From Paramecium pentaurelia (taxonomy: Eukaryota; Ciliophora; Oligohymenophorea; Peniculida; Parameciidae): 64,000 nt of DNA. The stretch lies in contig CAJJDO010000016.1 in NCBI GenBank assembly GCA_905183005.1, positions 441,949 to 505,948 on the forward strand, in the 5' to 3' direction. The notes below the pieces were generated by a model. That model was not told the origin of the DNA and searched no databases. It was given only the letters and a program-made list of their open reading frames with translations. This document shows positions 11,132 through 22,956 of this stretch, piece by piece (position 1 is the stretch's first letter; every line of letters begins with the position of its first letter). The position numbers and the translations under genes are program-made.

Positions 11132-12316
11132 ATGAGTAAAGAAGTATTGGAGTTATAAGAAGCATTAGAATATTAAGTGGATGTTGTATTAAGATTGGAA
11201 GATGAAAGACTATTATTATAAAAGGAGAATAATTTATAAAAGTAATGTAGATATTTAAATATTAGGGAGAAATTGAAAGAATTGAATACAATGTTGTAAA
11301 AATATTTGGGATAGCAATTTCTTTAAATAGAAAAACATACACAAACTGAATTACAAGAAAGATAAAATTTTGAGGTATAGACATAAGAGGATGAAATCAT
11401 TTCTGATTATTCATTAAGTAATTCAACTGTTTCAGTTGTTAATTAAACATCCCTTACTTAATAACAAGGTTAATCTAATTCTTCAAAAATATTGGATCAA
11501 GCAAAATCTTTAGTCAAATAATCTGCTTCAAGACTTCCTGTAAAAAAATTAAAATTTTGTGGAGATAACTATAAAGAGAATAAGGATAAGGACAATTAAG
11601 AAAAAAAAGAAATAAAACCAACAAATACAAAATAATTAGATTCTCAAAGTGAAGCATTAACTAGAGAAATTGTTAATTTAACTAAATAATTACAATAATT
11701 AAAAGTAATTATTAATTCTATATAAGTTATAATAAAGAAGTTAATAAGAAACAATTAAGAAATATGAGAAGGATACTGGTGAAATAGTAAAATTATTAGA
11801 AGTGAAAAATGAAATGTTAAATAAATTAAGAAATGAAAATGCAGAAATGGCAATTATTATTAATTAAGATAAATTTAAGAGTGTTCGTTAATTAGATTAA
11901 GAATTAAAAAAAGAAAGAGATGATAAACTAAAATATTAAAGTTTAGTTTCTTAAAAAACAGAAGAAAATTAACATTTAATTGAAGAACTTAAATAATTTA
12001 GAGAAGTTCTATCAAAATTAACAGATGAATTTGAAAGATATAGAAGCACGTATATTATTTAATTTAATGTAGACATAATTAAAATAATGTAAGTTAATCA
12101 AAAATAGAAGCAGTTGAATCTTCATTTTATTAAGAAGAATTAAAAATCAAAGTCTCAACTATCAATGAATTAAAGAAATAAAACGAGTAATTGCAAGAAG
12201 AAGTAGACTATTTTAGAAACTTAAGTTTATAATAAAAAAAAATAACTGAAAAACAAGAAGAAGATCTAGATTTTTATAGAGAGATATTAATTAAGCATAA
12301 AATCATTAAATAATGA
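11132..12316 (+). CDS. Coiled-coil protein, 379 aa
   Basis: Spliced with introns 11705-11726 (22 nt, AAG acceptor) and 12050-12072 (23 nt). The whole protein is heptad-like, rich in Glu, Lys, Leu and Gln, with one Ser/Thr/Gln-rich interruption (about residues 90-160). Both introns restore a single continuous coiled-coil register (for example KYEKDTGEIVKLLEVKNEML). There is no enzymatic motif, signal or membrane segment. Proteins of this type in ciliates are often cytoskeletal or basal-body parts, but nothing here proves it. The protein ends at TGA 12314-12316, about 100 bp before the next start. Confidence 0.78.
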
Positions 12317-12418
12317 AAAATATTTAATTAAAATTATCATTATTCTTATAATTTATATCCCTTATAGAACATCTAATTTAGAGTTTTCTAAATTAATTAA
12401 ACTATAAAATTTATAATT

Positions 12419-14014
12419 ATGTTCAATAAATATTTTACTTTTTATAAGGTATGCAGAGAAAAAACAAAGCTATATAAGTTCATAAAGAATGTCTATATTG
12501 AAAAAATTAAATAGATTGAAGAAAGTTTATTATATGCAAATGACCTTTAATATACTATATTAGCTTTAGAAAATACAAAATTAATCAATTCTGACAATAC
12601 TAAATAAATAGTAGAGATTTCCAAATAAATCTTTCACAACTTAAATATATCTAAATTGGATACTCCTTAAAAAGCAGTAGATTTAGTTAAAGTATTAAAT
12701 GAAAATCTCTCAGCCAACGATGTAAGGTTGTATAGAGAAATATATAAATTTTATAAAAAGCATGCCTAGTATTTTAATCATCAACAAGTAGAAACTCTCT
12801 AAAAATGTTATTATCATTTTGCTAGGTAACTTAATTTTAATGATTTAATTTAAATTGATGAGAAAACATCATCTGCTAAACATACTGAAAATTTTAACTA
12901 TATTCATTCAGATATATATCAACTTAAATAATAAGAAGATTGGAATATCATGATTAAAGATGATCCTAAATCATTGACTAGTGCAGCAATATTAACTCAT
13001 AAGAATGGCATTATTTTAAGAATACAAGGAGTATATTAAAATAATTATGAAAGTATTATAGATACTAAAAAATTAATATCAGAAAAGAAACCTGATATTA
13101 TTATATTAAATATGGCTCCTATTGCTATAAATGAAAATTAGAATGATAGTGAATTGAATATCTAAAAAACTGTAGATTCTATAAATTAAACAGAAAAAGA
13201 AGAAGAAAAAATAATAGAATAAGTTTTTGTAACTAATTTTGATCCTCTTATTTAATAATTAACAAAAAAGTTATAAATAAATGATTAAAAGAAGATTCTA
13301 ACAGGATATTAATAAGGATATTAAGTCCCATTTACAATGGAATCTTTGTTATATTAGTTTTCATTATAAAAAAGAGATTCAAAATAACCTATTATATTAT
13401 TGGGAGGGTTAAATTTAGAAGATTAAATTAGATTGTATTTAAAAAATATACCTTCAACAAAAATTACTTAAGAATTATCTAGTCTTAGATATCAATGGTT
13501 GAATCAATTATTGAATAACTTTGCTGATATTTAATAAAATGGTTGCATTTTATGTAATTCATAACCAAATGGTTTAATGCCTCCTTCTAAAGTTCTTAAT
13601 GAATAACAAAGAATGAAATAGATTTAAGCTGATTTTCTTGCAGAAATAACAAATAAATATATTGGTAGTAGTGGTAAAAAACAATTTTTAGTAATTGTTC
13701 AATAATAATTATTTTTGGAAACTCTCAGAAGTATAGCTTAAAGAAATATTGATAAAAATGATGTAGATATTGATAAATATAGAGAAGAATATTTCGAAAA
13801 AAAATTAGGAAAGAAATTTTTAAATTAAAAACATTATAAAGTGTTTTAATAATTTTATGAAGAGTAAATATTATATATTATAATTAGTGCTTTAAATTGT
13901 GATACACCATTCAAATATTGTTAACAAGAGATGTTAGATTTAAATAAATTTTCAAGTGAGAAATATAAAAAAGGATTAGATTTACGTTGTGGAATAAGAG
14001 ATATTTTATTTTGA
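12419..14014 (+). CDS. TraB-like domain protein, 531 aa
   Basis: A single exon of 532 codons. The middle resembles TraB/PrgY-type domains: GVYQNNYESIIDTKKLISEK followed by KPDIIIL, then QVPFTMESLLYQ with an IILLGGLNLEDQIRLYL block, and later NEQQRMKQIQADFL near a hydrophobic FLVIVQQQ strand. These align in order with the family blocks (H/S ... kPD.V.vEL, then A...A ... iiLgD ... T..R, then ERD...). The canonical GTxH histidine motif appears replaced (ILTHKNGI). The N-terminal 180 residues are helical with no recognised domain. TraB proteins of eukaryotes sit on mitochondrial or ER membranes, but no clear membrane helix is seen here. The family call is moderate. Confidence 0.55.
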
Positions 14015-14231
14015 TAATTTTGTGTAAATTAATATCATTTATAATAACAATCAAATCAAAAATAGTTTGATGATAATAAATTCTTTATATTTATATTATG
14101 TATATAGATATATATTTAGATTTCTAATGGAATTCATTTTATTTAGATTCATAATTAACAGAAATAACTTATTTAATTATATTATTTATATATAATTTAA
14201 TGTATATGTTTCTTATATTGGGCAAATGAAA

Positions 14232-14667
14232 TCATTCTTTTTTTTCTTCTGCTCTTATTTTACCTTTGCCATTTGTCAATCTTACATTAAGTTCAGCAGC
14301 TCTTCTAACAAGTGTTGCTCTTTTTCTAGCTGAGAGATTATGAGCCAATTCACCTGCAAATGTTCTGTTATTAGTAAGCAATAATTCAAGATCTTTTTCA
14401 TTAGTAATTAATAATTTTCTGAAACCTGATTAATCTAAATATCTATATTGATTTATTGTTTATATACCTTGTTTTTTTATCGCTTCTATATCCTGATTTT
14501 GGCATAGGTCTATTACCTCTGAATCTTCTTCTGACTCTGTTATCAATACCTCTTGGTCTTCTCCAACTTGGTCTCAATTTATGTGGATAATCCTCTGATT
14601 CAAATCTAACAAATCTCTTTGTTCTCTTATGTACAATTCTTTTGTGAGCAAGTGATTTGACAACCAT
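14232..14667 (-). CDS. RPL32: 60S ribosomal protein eL32
   Basis: The 136-aa protein matches eL32 in length and sequence. It starts MVVKSLAHKRIVHKRTKRFV and includes WRRPRGIDNRVRRRFRG, a basic KSGYRSDKKTR block, then after the intron GFRKLLITNEKDLELLL and a SARKRATLVRRA helix near the C-terminus. The single 25-nt intron is 14443-14467 and falls after the KKTR block. eL32 is a structural protein of the large cytosolic ribosomal subunit. Its start is only 27 nt from the stop of the TMEM86-like gene on the same strand, so its promoter must be tiny or overlap that gene's 3' end. Confidence 0.97.
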
Positions 14668-14694
14668 TTTTTTAATTAAATAAAAGATTTTAAT

Positions 14695-15635
14695 TCAAAT
14701 ATTCATCTTCATTCTCAGTAATAATAAAAAATGATCATTATATGCTTTTGCATGAAGAAAGAGGCTCCATACTAAAAAATAGTAACCGACGTGATACAAT
14801 ACATTTGCACTAGCCTATTATTATTATTATTATATATTAATACTGTTAATTCAAACAATTCTTTTCTTTACACCTTTAATACAATATTCAAGGCATCACT
14901 TAAAAAAAGAAACACTGCCCCTACCAAAAGTAAAGTAAATGATTTTTTGCTAGTCTTTCCATAACGATGAAATGTATAAGAACTAAATAAAGCTGAACAC
15001 AACAATAATCCAAAGGCAACAAATTAATTGTAAAAATCATCCATTTTTTGAATTGCATATCTTGACATTACAATCGATAACACTACCAATCCTCCTTATA
15101 ATACTCTTATTTGAAGCATTAAATCTCTGTTGTATTCTGCTTGGTATCTACTTTCAAAATGACGATTTGATAAAAATACAAACAAAGAAAGTAATGAATA
15201 ACATACTAAATCAAGGGGATTCTAAATAAAATAATGAATATAAATTACTTTATAAGTTAAGACTCCTGAATATGCAAAGTATAATGCTAAAATCTAAAAG
15301 ATAAAAGTAAAAATAAAAAGTTAGAAATATGCTTAAGTATTTCTTTAAATGGAGTTAAACTTTTTGATTTCTACTTAAACTCTTGGTTCAGAATCAATTA
15401 TTTTACTCACAATTTCTTACATCTCAGATTTATAATATTTTAACATATCTCTTTTTGATTTCTCTAGATAATAAATCCAAATCCCAGTTGTCAATAAATT
15501 TGTAATTACTACTATGTTATATTCAAATATCATGGATAAAACAGTTAAGCTAGCTCCAACAATTGGTATATGATGCATGTAATCATCCCAAGGTAATTTT
15601 TCAATAAATTCTTAGTGCTATCTTTTTTAATTCAT
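14695..15635 (-). CDS. TMEM86/YhhN-like multi-pass membrane protein
   Basis: With one 32-nt intron (in the AAT-repeat region near 14822-14853) the protein is 302 aa. A further 27-nt stop-free intron is possible near 15215-15241, giving 293 aa. It has about seven to eight hydrophobic segments. The C-terminal half fits the YhhN/TMEM86 pattern: LLVGAVFLFLSDALNIVLKV, then SANVLYHVGYYFLVWSLFLH. In animals the family includes lysoplasmalogenase, which cleaves the vinyl-ether bond of lysoplasmalogens in ER membrane; the activity here is inferred only. Unspliced, the C-terminal frame would run into unrelated sequence, so the intron is well supported. The start at 15635 (MNQKRQHQEF) is the first ATG in frame before the first hydrophobic segment. 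Confidence 0.66.
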
Positions 15636-15891
15636 AAATAAATTTCTATATTTAACTCATCCCCTCTTTTTCTAATAATATATAATATAATAATTTATAT
15701 ATACATATATTAACTAATCAAGTTCTTTATGATATTAGCTTATTTTATTAGTATCAAAAATATTACTCTACTATTGATATTCAATAATTTCTTTGGAAAT
15801 ATATCTATAATAAGCTTTAAAGAAATAATTAATGATTTATCTATAAAATCAATTCTATGAATTATTAATTTTATATATAATATTAAATAAT

Positions 15892-17029
15892 ATGGATAAT
15901 GCAGAGAATATAATTACAGAAATCTTTAAAAATGAAATATAAGTCAAAAGACTTAAAAAAGGTAATTAAGTTAAACATAATAGAAATTTAATCTTTGACA
16001 TAATTGAATCAAAAAGAATTTAAAATAACACTAAAAACATTAAGCCCTAATTTATAAATAATTGTATAATGTCTTACTAAAGTAGGTTGAAATGCCTCCA
16101 ATAGATTCATTAAATTCAGATAAGCCAATCATTTTTGCATTATATTTAGATAATAGATTTCCATTTGTTTTTCCTAAAGTCCATATATTAAGCTAAGTAG
16201 CTTTAAAAATAAATCTAAGTTTACAAAACCAACCTTGTCTGATGGTCGAGATTATCTAGAAAATATAATTTCAGGACCATGGAGCCCTTCAATTTTGCTT
16301 TATGAAATAATTAAAATGTTTCCACAATTTCTAGTAATATGATAAATTTTAATATTAGGAAACAATTAAGAATAACCAAAATAATAAAGATTATCTACTT
16401 CAATTAGGAAATTATTAAGAGAATTAAGAATTTGATTTAAATATTGGCTTATAAAATGTTGATTATTTGCAATGTTAATAAATAATTAATGGAAAATAAT
16501 TTCCAAGAACTATTTTAATTAGTGAGAGTCATCTATTAAACCTTGAATATTAAAACAAAGAATCAATTTTATTAAATTACTATTGCATGATGAATCTTCA
16601 AAAAATTGAGAAAGTTTAAAAAAATATCCTATTAAATTGGTAAATGAATGATGGTAGCTTAATTATTCAAACATTAACTTCAAATAACTTAGATTAGATT
16701 TATAATATAATTAATTCATATAAATTAGGATAAACTTAAAAAAAATTTAATTAAGATGATGTAACATTACAAAAATTTGAATCCATTTAAATTAATGAAC
16801 TTTTGTAATAGATGAATTTTAATGAAATAGAACTTTCTAAAAATCTTAATAAAATTTCTTTACATAATCTAATGACTTCATATTAAAAAGTAATTTAATT
16901 TAAAAATTATAGGCTATTGAGTATTATTCAGCATTTTCAGATGAAGATTATAAATAGTATGTAATTCGTCTTTAAACTTTACTTGGTAGAGAAGATGTAC
17001 AAACCATTTTAGCTTGTCCTGTTAAATGA
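15892..17029 (+). CDS. UBC/UEV-like fold protein with a middle PH-like region, 340 aa
   Basis: Five tiny introns (15962-15983, 16064-16085, 16197-16219, 16334-16358, 16890-16912) join into one 340-aa frame. Residues of about 25-130 look like an inactive ubiquitin-conjugating fold: RLKKEIQSL helix, IIFALYLDNRFPFVFPKV strands (the PFxPP-like corner) and FTKPTLSDGRDYLENI, then GPWSPSILLYEIIKMFPQF. There is no Cys at an E2 active-site position. The middle part (ILISESHLLNL ... DGSLIIQTLTSNNLDQIYNII) has the strand-rich look of a PH-like domain. The C-terminus has a conserved-looking helix (SYQKAIEYYSAFSDEDYKQY). I cannot name an orthologue, but the fold reading is fairly clear. Confidence 0.6.
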
Positions 17030-17152
17030 TTTTATTTTATATAGGTTTGATTATTTAGATATAAATTTTTAAATAAAATCAAATTATAATACATTAATCT
17101 ATTAAGATGAAAATATTATTTTAATAAAATTATTAAATATATTAATTTATAA

Positions 17153-19990
17153 TCATGCATCTACATTGCAAAAACTATTATTGATAGCAATTTAACTTTA
17201 TTCTCTTTTGTTTAAAACACAAAATAATTATTTTTTTTATCTTTTTCTACTAATTTAAAACATCATTTTTTTTCTTTTTTTTTTAAATAAATCTTTGATA
17301 ATATTGCTTAAATTAAACTATATATCATAAAATTCAAATTCTTTTTAAGAATCTATTTAATGTTCATGTTATTCAAAAATACTTTTTACAATTTCTAATT
17401 CAATTAATTTAATTTATGTGGGTTCAAGATTTATTTCTTTAGTAGACTTTGATTATAAATCTTATAATTATTTACTATTTTATCTCCATATAATTTATTT
17501 GCTATCTTAATTAATTTCTTTTTAATCTTCACTATCATGAACAATTTTTTAATTTGATGCATTAAGAGTTTATTTTTTAGTACCTTTTGTAATTTTAATA
17601 CGTAGAGAGGAAATTCCAGGTTCTTAATAAACTCTATTCAAATTTTTTGATATTGATTAAGCCATATAATTAGCTTATTATGATTAAGATGAATATTAGT
17701 GTTTAAATTAAGTACCTGTATTATCAGGTGAATTCATTGATTCTTCAGATATTGATTAACCATCACCATCACAATTAAGTTCATCATTTTTATTAATCTA
17801 AAAGAAATCACAATCAGGAAGAAGATCAGAATATAAAAATGTAGAATTTCCATATTCTAATATACTCTTTTATAGTATTCTTAAATTAATAATGGATTTA
17901 TGAGTAAATAATTTTTAAGATATTTTTCTTTATTAAAATTATCTATTTTATTAATCTTAATTATGTTTTTTTCTAAATAATCTCATATTGTTGGGTGTAT
18001 AAAATACAAAAGGACATTTTGTAAAAATATGATTTTGATAACAAAGTTCACATCCACTAAATTTAATTCTACCTCCAAATTATATTTAATGTTTAATCCT
18101 ATAATATTTTTCAAGATCTTCTTTATTTAATTATAGTAAACTTAAAACATCTTCAAAAGTAACATAAGCTAATTTAGAAAATTTAACTGCTCTTGAAGTA
18201 AATTAAGCACAATTTTAAGAAATAAATCCTTTCTCATCTATAGCTTGTCTTCTTTTATAAATCTTAACTAATTTATTATGTCTCACATTTGCTTCAACCT
18301 CCCCTTTTAGAATAAAATACATTCGATCTACTTATTAACCTTCTTAAAAAATAACTTCTTCAGGTACAAAACTTTATTCTTTAACCAAAAGACAAAGATT
18401 AGAAATAAATTCATCAGAAAAATTTTATCTAAATAGTTTTGATTGAAAGAATAAAGATTTGTAAAAATCAATTTTAACTTCTCTTATTAAAGTTCCTGAT
18501 AAATGTTCCATAAGTTTTTCACATTCAAAGTCTGTATTCTTTTATGTTTTTAAATAGTATTCAAAAAATTTTTTAACTCTTACTTAAAGCTCTTTATTTA
18601 ATCCTCTTCTTTTGATAAAAGAGTCAATCATTGTCATTTTATCTCTAAGATAATTTTTATTTTCAGAGATTTATGTAAATATTGCTCCAATACTTGAGAT
18701 TGTATAACCAAAAATAATAGAACTCAATAAAGTTACAAAAATGACAAATAATTTTTCAATTTGAGTTACCTAATAAATATTAATTGAATATTACTGGGGT
18801 TATGTCACCATAACCAATTGTTAAGGTTGTTATACAAGCCCAATAAAATGATGTTATATATCTACTAATCCAATCAGATTCTAATTAAGCTTTGTCTGCC
18901 CAAGTGTATATTGTATTCTGATAAAGATGTTCTTGAATAGCAATGAAATGCCAAACACAAGCTATTAAATGAGATGCAAACAAAAATGTTGCTAATAAAG
19001 ATATTAAATCAATCACAGCTGCAAAATTGACTCTCAAATTTAAGGTTTCAACCAAATTTTCAAAAATGAACATAATCTAAAAATTTAATAAGTTGTGAAG
19101 TTACTCTTGAAACTCTCAACAATAATACGAATTCTATGTAAGGTACATTGGATCTACCAATCAAAAAAGGAATCAAAACTATAAAATCAGTTATAAATTT
19201 CCCTTTTAAATAATGTTTTATTATCTAAACTTAATTTAAAACTAAAACTCCTCTACTATAATAGGCAACATTAAAATTCAATAAAATCTCACAAATAAAT
19301 ACATATTATGGCAATGTTTCAAGGAAAAAGTCAATGCCATCATTAGATCCTTAAATTTCAAATGAAATTTTCAATGGAATATATATAATATTGATGATTA
19401 GTATAGTAAATACAAATAGATCCCAAAGTAATTTTAAAGTGTGATCAGGAGTTATAGGTGAGATATTAATTCCAAGTCGACGAAAAATATGGACAATCTT
19501 CTTAAAGACAACCTTAAGATGAAACTTATTAAATACTAAGCCATACTTACACATAAATGTTATTTTGATTTAGCTCTAATTAATCTTCTTGTCAAATAAT
19601 AATTATAATCAGATGCTTAATCTCCTATAACTTTGAATTGTCTTAATTCTAAGTATCTAAGTTTAAATTTATCTGAATTAGTCAATAAATAAGTAACAAA
19701 TCTGGCTACTAATACAATAACATTCAAAGCTCTTTCTTTCCAAATTTGATTCTTGAATCCTTATACAAATTTTTATGGTATTTCTTAAGACTCATTTGAT
19801 TATACACTTTCACTTGGTTCATGTGATAATTGAACTTTTTCTAATTTTGTAAATAATATTGATGGTTTCCTAGAGGTATCTTCAAGTAACTATTCATCTA
19901 ATTTTCATATAAATAAATACTAGGCTAACTACTACGACTAGATAATACTCTTGGTGTAACAGATAGTAAATCAGATTATTTCTAATTCAT
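17153..19990 (-). CDS. Cyclic-nucleotide-binding-domain voltage-gated K+ channel
   Basis: Four introns (19898-19920, 19525-19550, 19077-19104, 18770-18794) give a 911-aa protein. It has six membrane segments (S1 at LLWDLFVFTILIINIIYIPL; an S4-like LLLRVSRIMFIFENLVETL) and a pore helix ending in TLTIGYGDITP, the K+ selectivity filter. S6 follows, then a C-linker and a cyclic-nucleotide-binding domain (EFISNLCLLV, EVIFQEGQQVDRMYFILKG, EVEANVRH). The tail is Gln/Ser-rich. The plan matches KCNH/CNG/HCN-type channels, which are greatly expanded in Paramecium and control swimming through membrane potential. The CNBD phosphate-binding cassette looks degenerate, so nucleotide binding is uncertain. 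The last part of the tail is A/T-rich and its stop (17153-17155) is less certain than the rest. Confidence 0.9.
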
Positions 19991-20052
19991 TTATATTTTT
20001 ATATATAATTATCATTCTTAAGAATCTCTTAGATTATTATTAATTATAATAA

Positions 20053-21055
20053 ATGATTACAAAAATTGTAATTCTTGTTTCTGCTTTACTTATAGCATAT
20101 AATAAATTGAAATCAACAGATTATTAACTTTAAGAATAACCAGTAATTGGAATATTTACACAACCTTCAACATTTTCAGAATATAATCGTGAAAATTATA
20201 CTTACATTGCTGCGTCATATGTTAAATTTTTGGAATCAGGAGGAGCAAGAGTGATCCCTATTCCCTATGAAGCAAATCATACAACTTTAGATGAGATTTT
20301 TTCAAATATTAATGGTATACTGATACCAGGAGGATCTACAGGATTAAAAGGACCTTCATTATATACTTAGAAGGTGGCATATCTTGTAAATAAGGCATTG
20401 AAAATAAATAAGGAAGGAGGATGGTTTCCAATAATTGGAATATGTCTAGGACATGAAGTGATGCATTACATTCTATCAAATTATTCTGATGTATATTTAT
20501 AGATTTTAATTATAGAATTTTTTGATTGATGTGAAGGGTAATGATAAAGTATCAAAACCATTAAATATTGAATATAGATAGGCATATTTTTATGGTTAGA
20601 TGAATGATGAATTATTTTAAGCTACATTAAAAGAGAATTTAGCTTATTATCATCATATTCATGCAGTACCTCCAAATTTATATGAAATTACACCTATTTT
20701 AAAAGAATATTTAAGAATCACTTCAACTTAAATTGATGATGAAGGATAACTATTCATAACTTCTACAGATGGTATTAATATGCCATTCTACTCATTTTAA
20801 TATCATCCAGAGAAAAATCCATTTGAATGGACTATTCCTGCAAATCATTCAGTTCATGCCATTTAATTTAGTAGAATTCACAGTTATTAATTTATTTAAT
20901 CTTGTAGAATGAATTCAAATAAATTTGGATTAGATTCTAATAAACTAATCTATAATTATAATCCTATTCAACCAATAAATTAAAATTACAATTAAGTATA
21001 TATATTTTAAAGACTCTTAATAATGGATGATATAGAAATATAAGAATAATAATGA
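20053..21055 (+). CDS. GGH: Gamma-glutamyl hydrolase
   Basis: The 325-aa protein (one intron, 20491-20515) starts with a signal peptide (MITKIVILVSALLIAYNK). It continues with the class-I glutamine-amidotransferase-like fold of GGH: VIGIFTQPS, YVKFLESGGARVIPIPY, GILIPGGS, the nucleophile elbow IIGICLGHE with catalytic Cys, and YHPEKNPFEW with the catalytic His. GGH removes gamma-linked glutamates from folate and antifolate polyglutamates in lysosomes or after secretion. The last 40 residues are Gln/Asn-rich and not conserved. In many homologues the elbow is CLGF/CLGH, so the active site looks complete. Confidence 0.93.
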
Positions 21056-21074
21056 TTTATTTATAAATTAATTT

Positions 21075-21482
21075 ATGAAAATAATCTTCAATTTATTACT
21101 TATTGGATTATTGTCCAATTTAATTTAATCTAAGTCAGTTGCAAAAATGAAAGAAGTATTCATAATTTTAAATATAATTTAGTGTTTAACATATGTTTTA
21201 GGATATAATTAATAATGTTATTAATAATATTAGGATTGTTTATTAAAAGACATTTGTTAAGGATTATATATATAAGGTAAAACACTTTGTTTAGAAGATT
21301 TCAAATATGATACAGATTAATATTTAGGAGAATGTGTAAGTACTTAATATGATAAATTATAAAATGATGATGCAAAACTTTTAATTAATTGTTTATAAGA
21401 ATAATGTGATATTTTGAATAATCAAGCTACACTTTAACATATTTCAAGAATATTGATATTGATTTATTTATTTACTTAATGA
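21075..21482 (+). CDS. Small secreted Cys-rich protein, possibly GPI-anchored
   Basis: ATG 21075 opens a 135-codon frame, or 126 codons if a stop-free 27-nt segment beginning GTATTCATAA is an intron. The N-terminus is a clear signal peptide (MKIIFNLLLIGLLSNLIQS). The body has about nine Cys in spaced pairs (CYQQYQDC, IC, LC, EC, NC, QCD). The C-terminus ends in a hydrophobic run (ISRILILIYLFTQ) directly before TGA, as in GPI-anchor signals. It sits only 19 nt after the gamma-glutamyl hydrolase stop. Small Cys-rich secreted proteins are common in ciliates; no function can be given. Confidence 0.68.
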
Positions 21483-21531
21483 TTATTCAATAAGAATTAT
21501 AAATTATGTAAAACATATTATTCAAATTTAT

Positions 21532-22691
21532 TCTTGTTATACTTATGTTTTAGATTTATTTCTTTTTAATATGTACAACATAAGAGACGATAATGCACTA
21601 AATCCACTACCTCCAAGAAGTACTAAACCTATAGTTAAACCTTTGGTTCCTAATTCTGATGCACTCTAAAGTACTAATGTCTTTTCTCCTCCAAATACTT
21701 ATATTGGATATTAATTGTTTATATAGAATTTATAACTTCCTTAATTTAAATTACCATTTATTATGCCATAAAGTATAAATCGACTTGAATGTACTTAAGG
21801 TATAAACCAACTTTAAACTTATTCTAATTAATAACTTTAATTTTAATACCATTTTCTACATCTAACCATTATTTGAAATAATATTAATGTCTTTTAAATT
21901 GTTTTTTATACATTGGTAACAAAAGGTTGGTTACATTTATTGTCAATTTTTCTGTATTCATTATATAGAAGGTATCTTATTGAATTTAATAATTATAATT
22001 ACCATTAAAAATATATTTAGCTGCCAAACCACATGGATTTGCATAATCTAGAAATAGATGATGTCCACTTGCACTCATATTTTATCTATTCATCTAAGAT
22101 TGTAAATAAGCATTAGGACAATACTTTTATTAATCTATATCATAACCCATTAATTAATCCTTATTTATAGATTAGACGAAACTTAAAAGTAACAATAAAT
22201 AGAAACTTTAAATCATTAGAATAGAAATTGGAAAGCTCATAATATACATAAACAGGTGTTGCCATTAATTCATCTACAAAGAATGTAATATTGCAAAAGC
22301 TTTATTCATCACACTCTTTACCATAAGGAATTCTAATCTCAACTATATTTGTAGAAACTCCAAACAAAATTAATCCGAACAAACCCATATAAAATGATAT
22401 CAAAAACAATGTAAACACTGCACATTTAGTTGTTGGGATTAATGAAATTGAATCTAATCTTCCTGCTAATAATCGATCCCAATATGAAGATGCTTCTTCT
22501 ACAACTGGATATTAATAAGATAATTTTTTAGATGCTCTTGGTTCTCTTAAAAAATTTACAACCTTAAAAATAATAAACAATCAATACATCTTCTTATCTG
22601 GATTAATCAAATTAAGAGGACTCATTAAATATATTTGCTAATGATCACTAATATAATTACATGATGTATTATTAATTTTATTATAATCCAT
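21532..22691 (-). CDS. CDC50/LEM3 family protein (P4-ATPase beta subunit)
   Basis: The N-terminal exons join through introns of 23 and 25 nt and give a cytosolic start, then membrane segment 1 (AVFTLFLISFYMGLFGLILF). The large exoplasmic loop has family blocks ECDEQSFCNITFFVDELMA, PVYVYYELSNFYSND, NPCGLAAKYIFNG, WLDVENEQVQSWFIPQ (after a 26-nt intron) and YKFYINNQYPIQVFGG. Membrane segment 2 is GLTIGLVLLGGSGFSALSSL, followed by a short cytosolic tail. CDC50 proteins form complexes with phospholipid flippases and are required for their exit from the ER. One splice in the middle (near 22120-22200) is not firmly placed. It is convergent with the small secreted-protein gene, 49 nt apart. Confidence 0.88.
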
Positions 22692-22956
22692 TTCTTTATA
22701 AATTAATAAATAATAATTTCCATCTTAATTAAAACTACAAAATCTATAAAACTATACTAAGATATAACCTATGTTATATTATTTCAATATCAAATATATC
22801 TAAGATTAATAATATTAATATATTTATGAATTTAAAGACAATTTTAAATATATAATATCATAGTAATATAATTGATATATATATTTAAATATTAAGTGTC
22901 TCAAGTTCTTCTTATTTAATATTTTGTATATAAAAAAACTAAATTAATCATTTACT

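Noticed and set aside
14700..14860. Possible small structured RNA (hairpin GCTTTTGC, C/D-like ATGATCA)
   Set aside because: After removal of the 32-nt intron this stretch encodes the conserved C-terminus of the TMEM86-like protein.
18650..18800. Many TAA/TAG in conserved genes taken as signs of pseudogenes
   Set aside because: They occur at Gln positions throughout and follow the ciliate code; only TGA ends genes.
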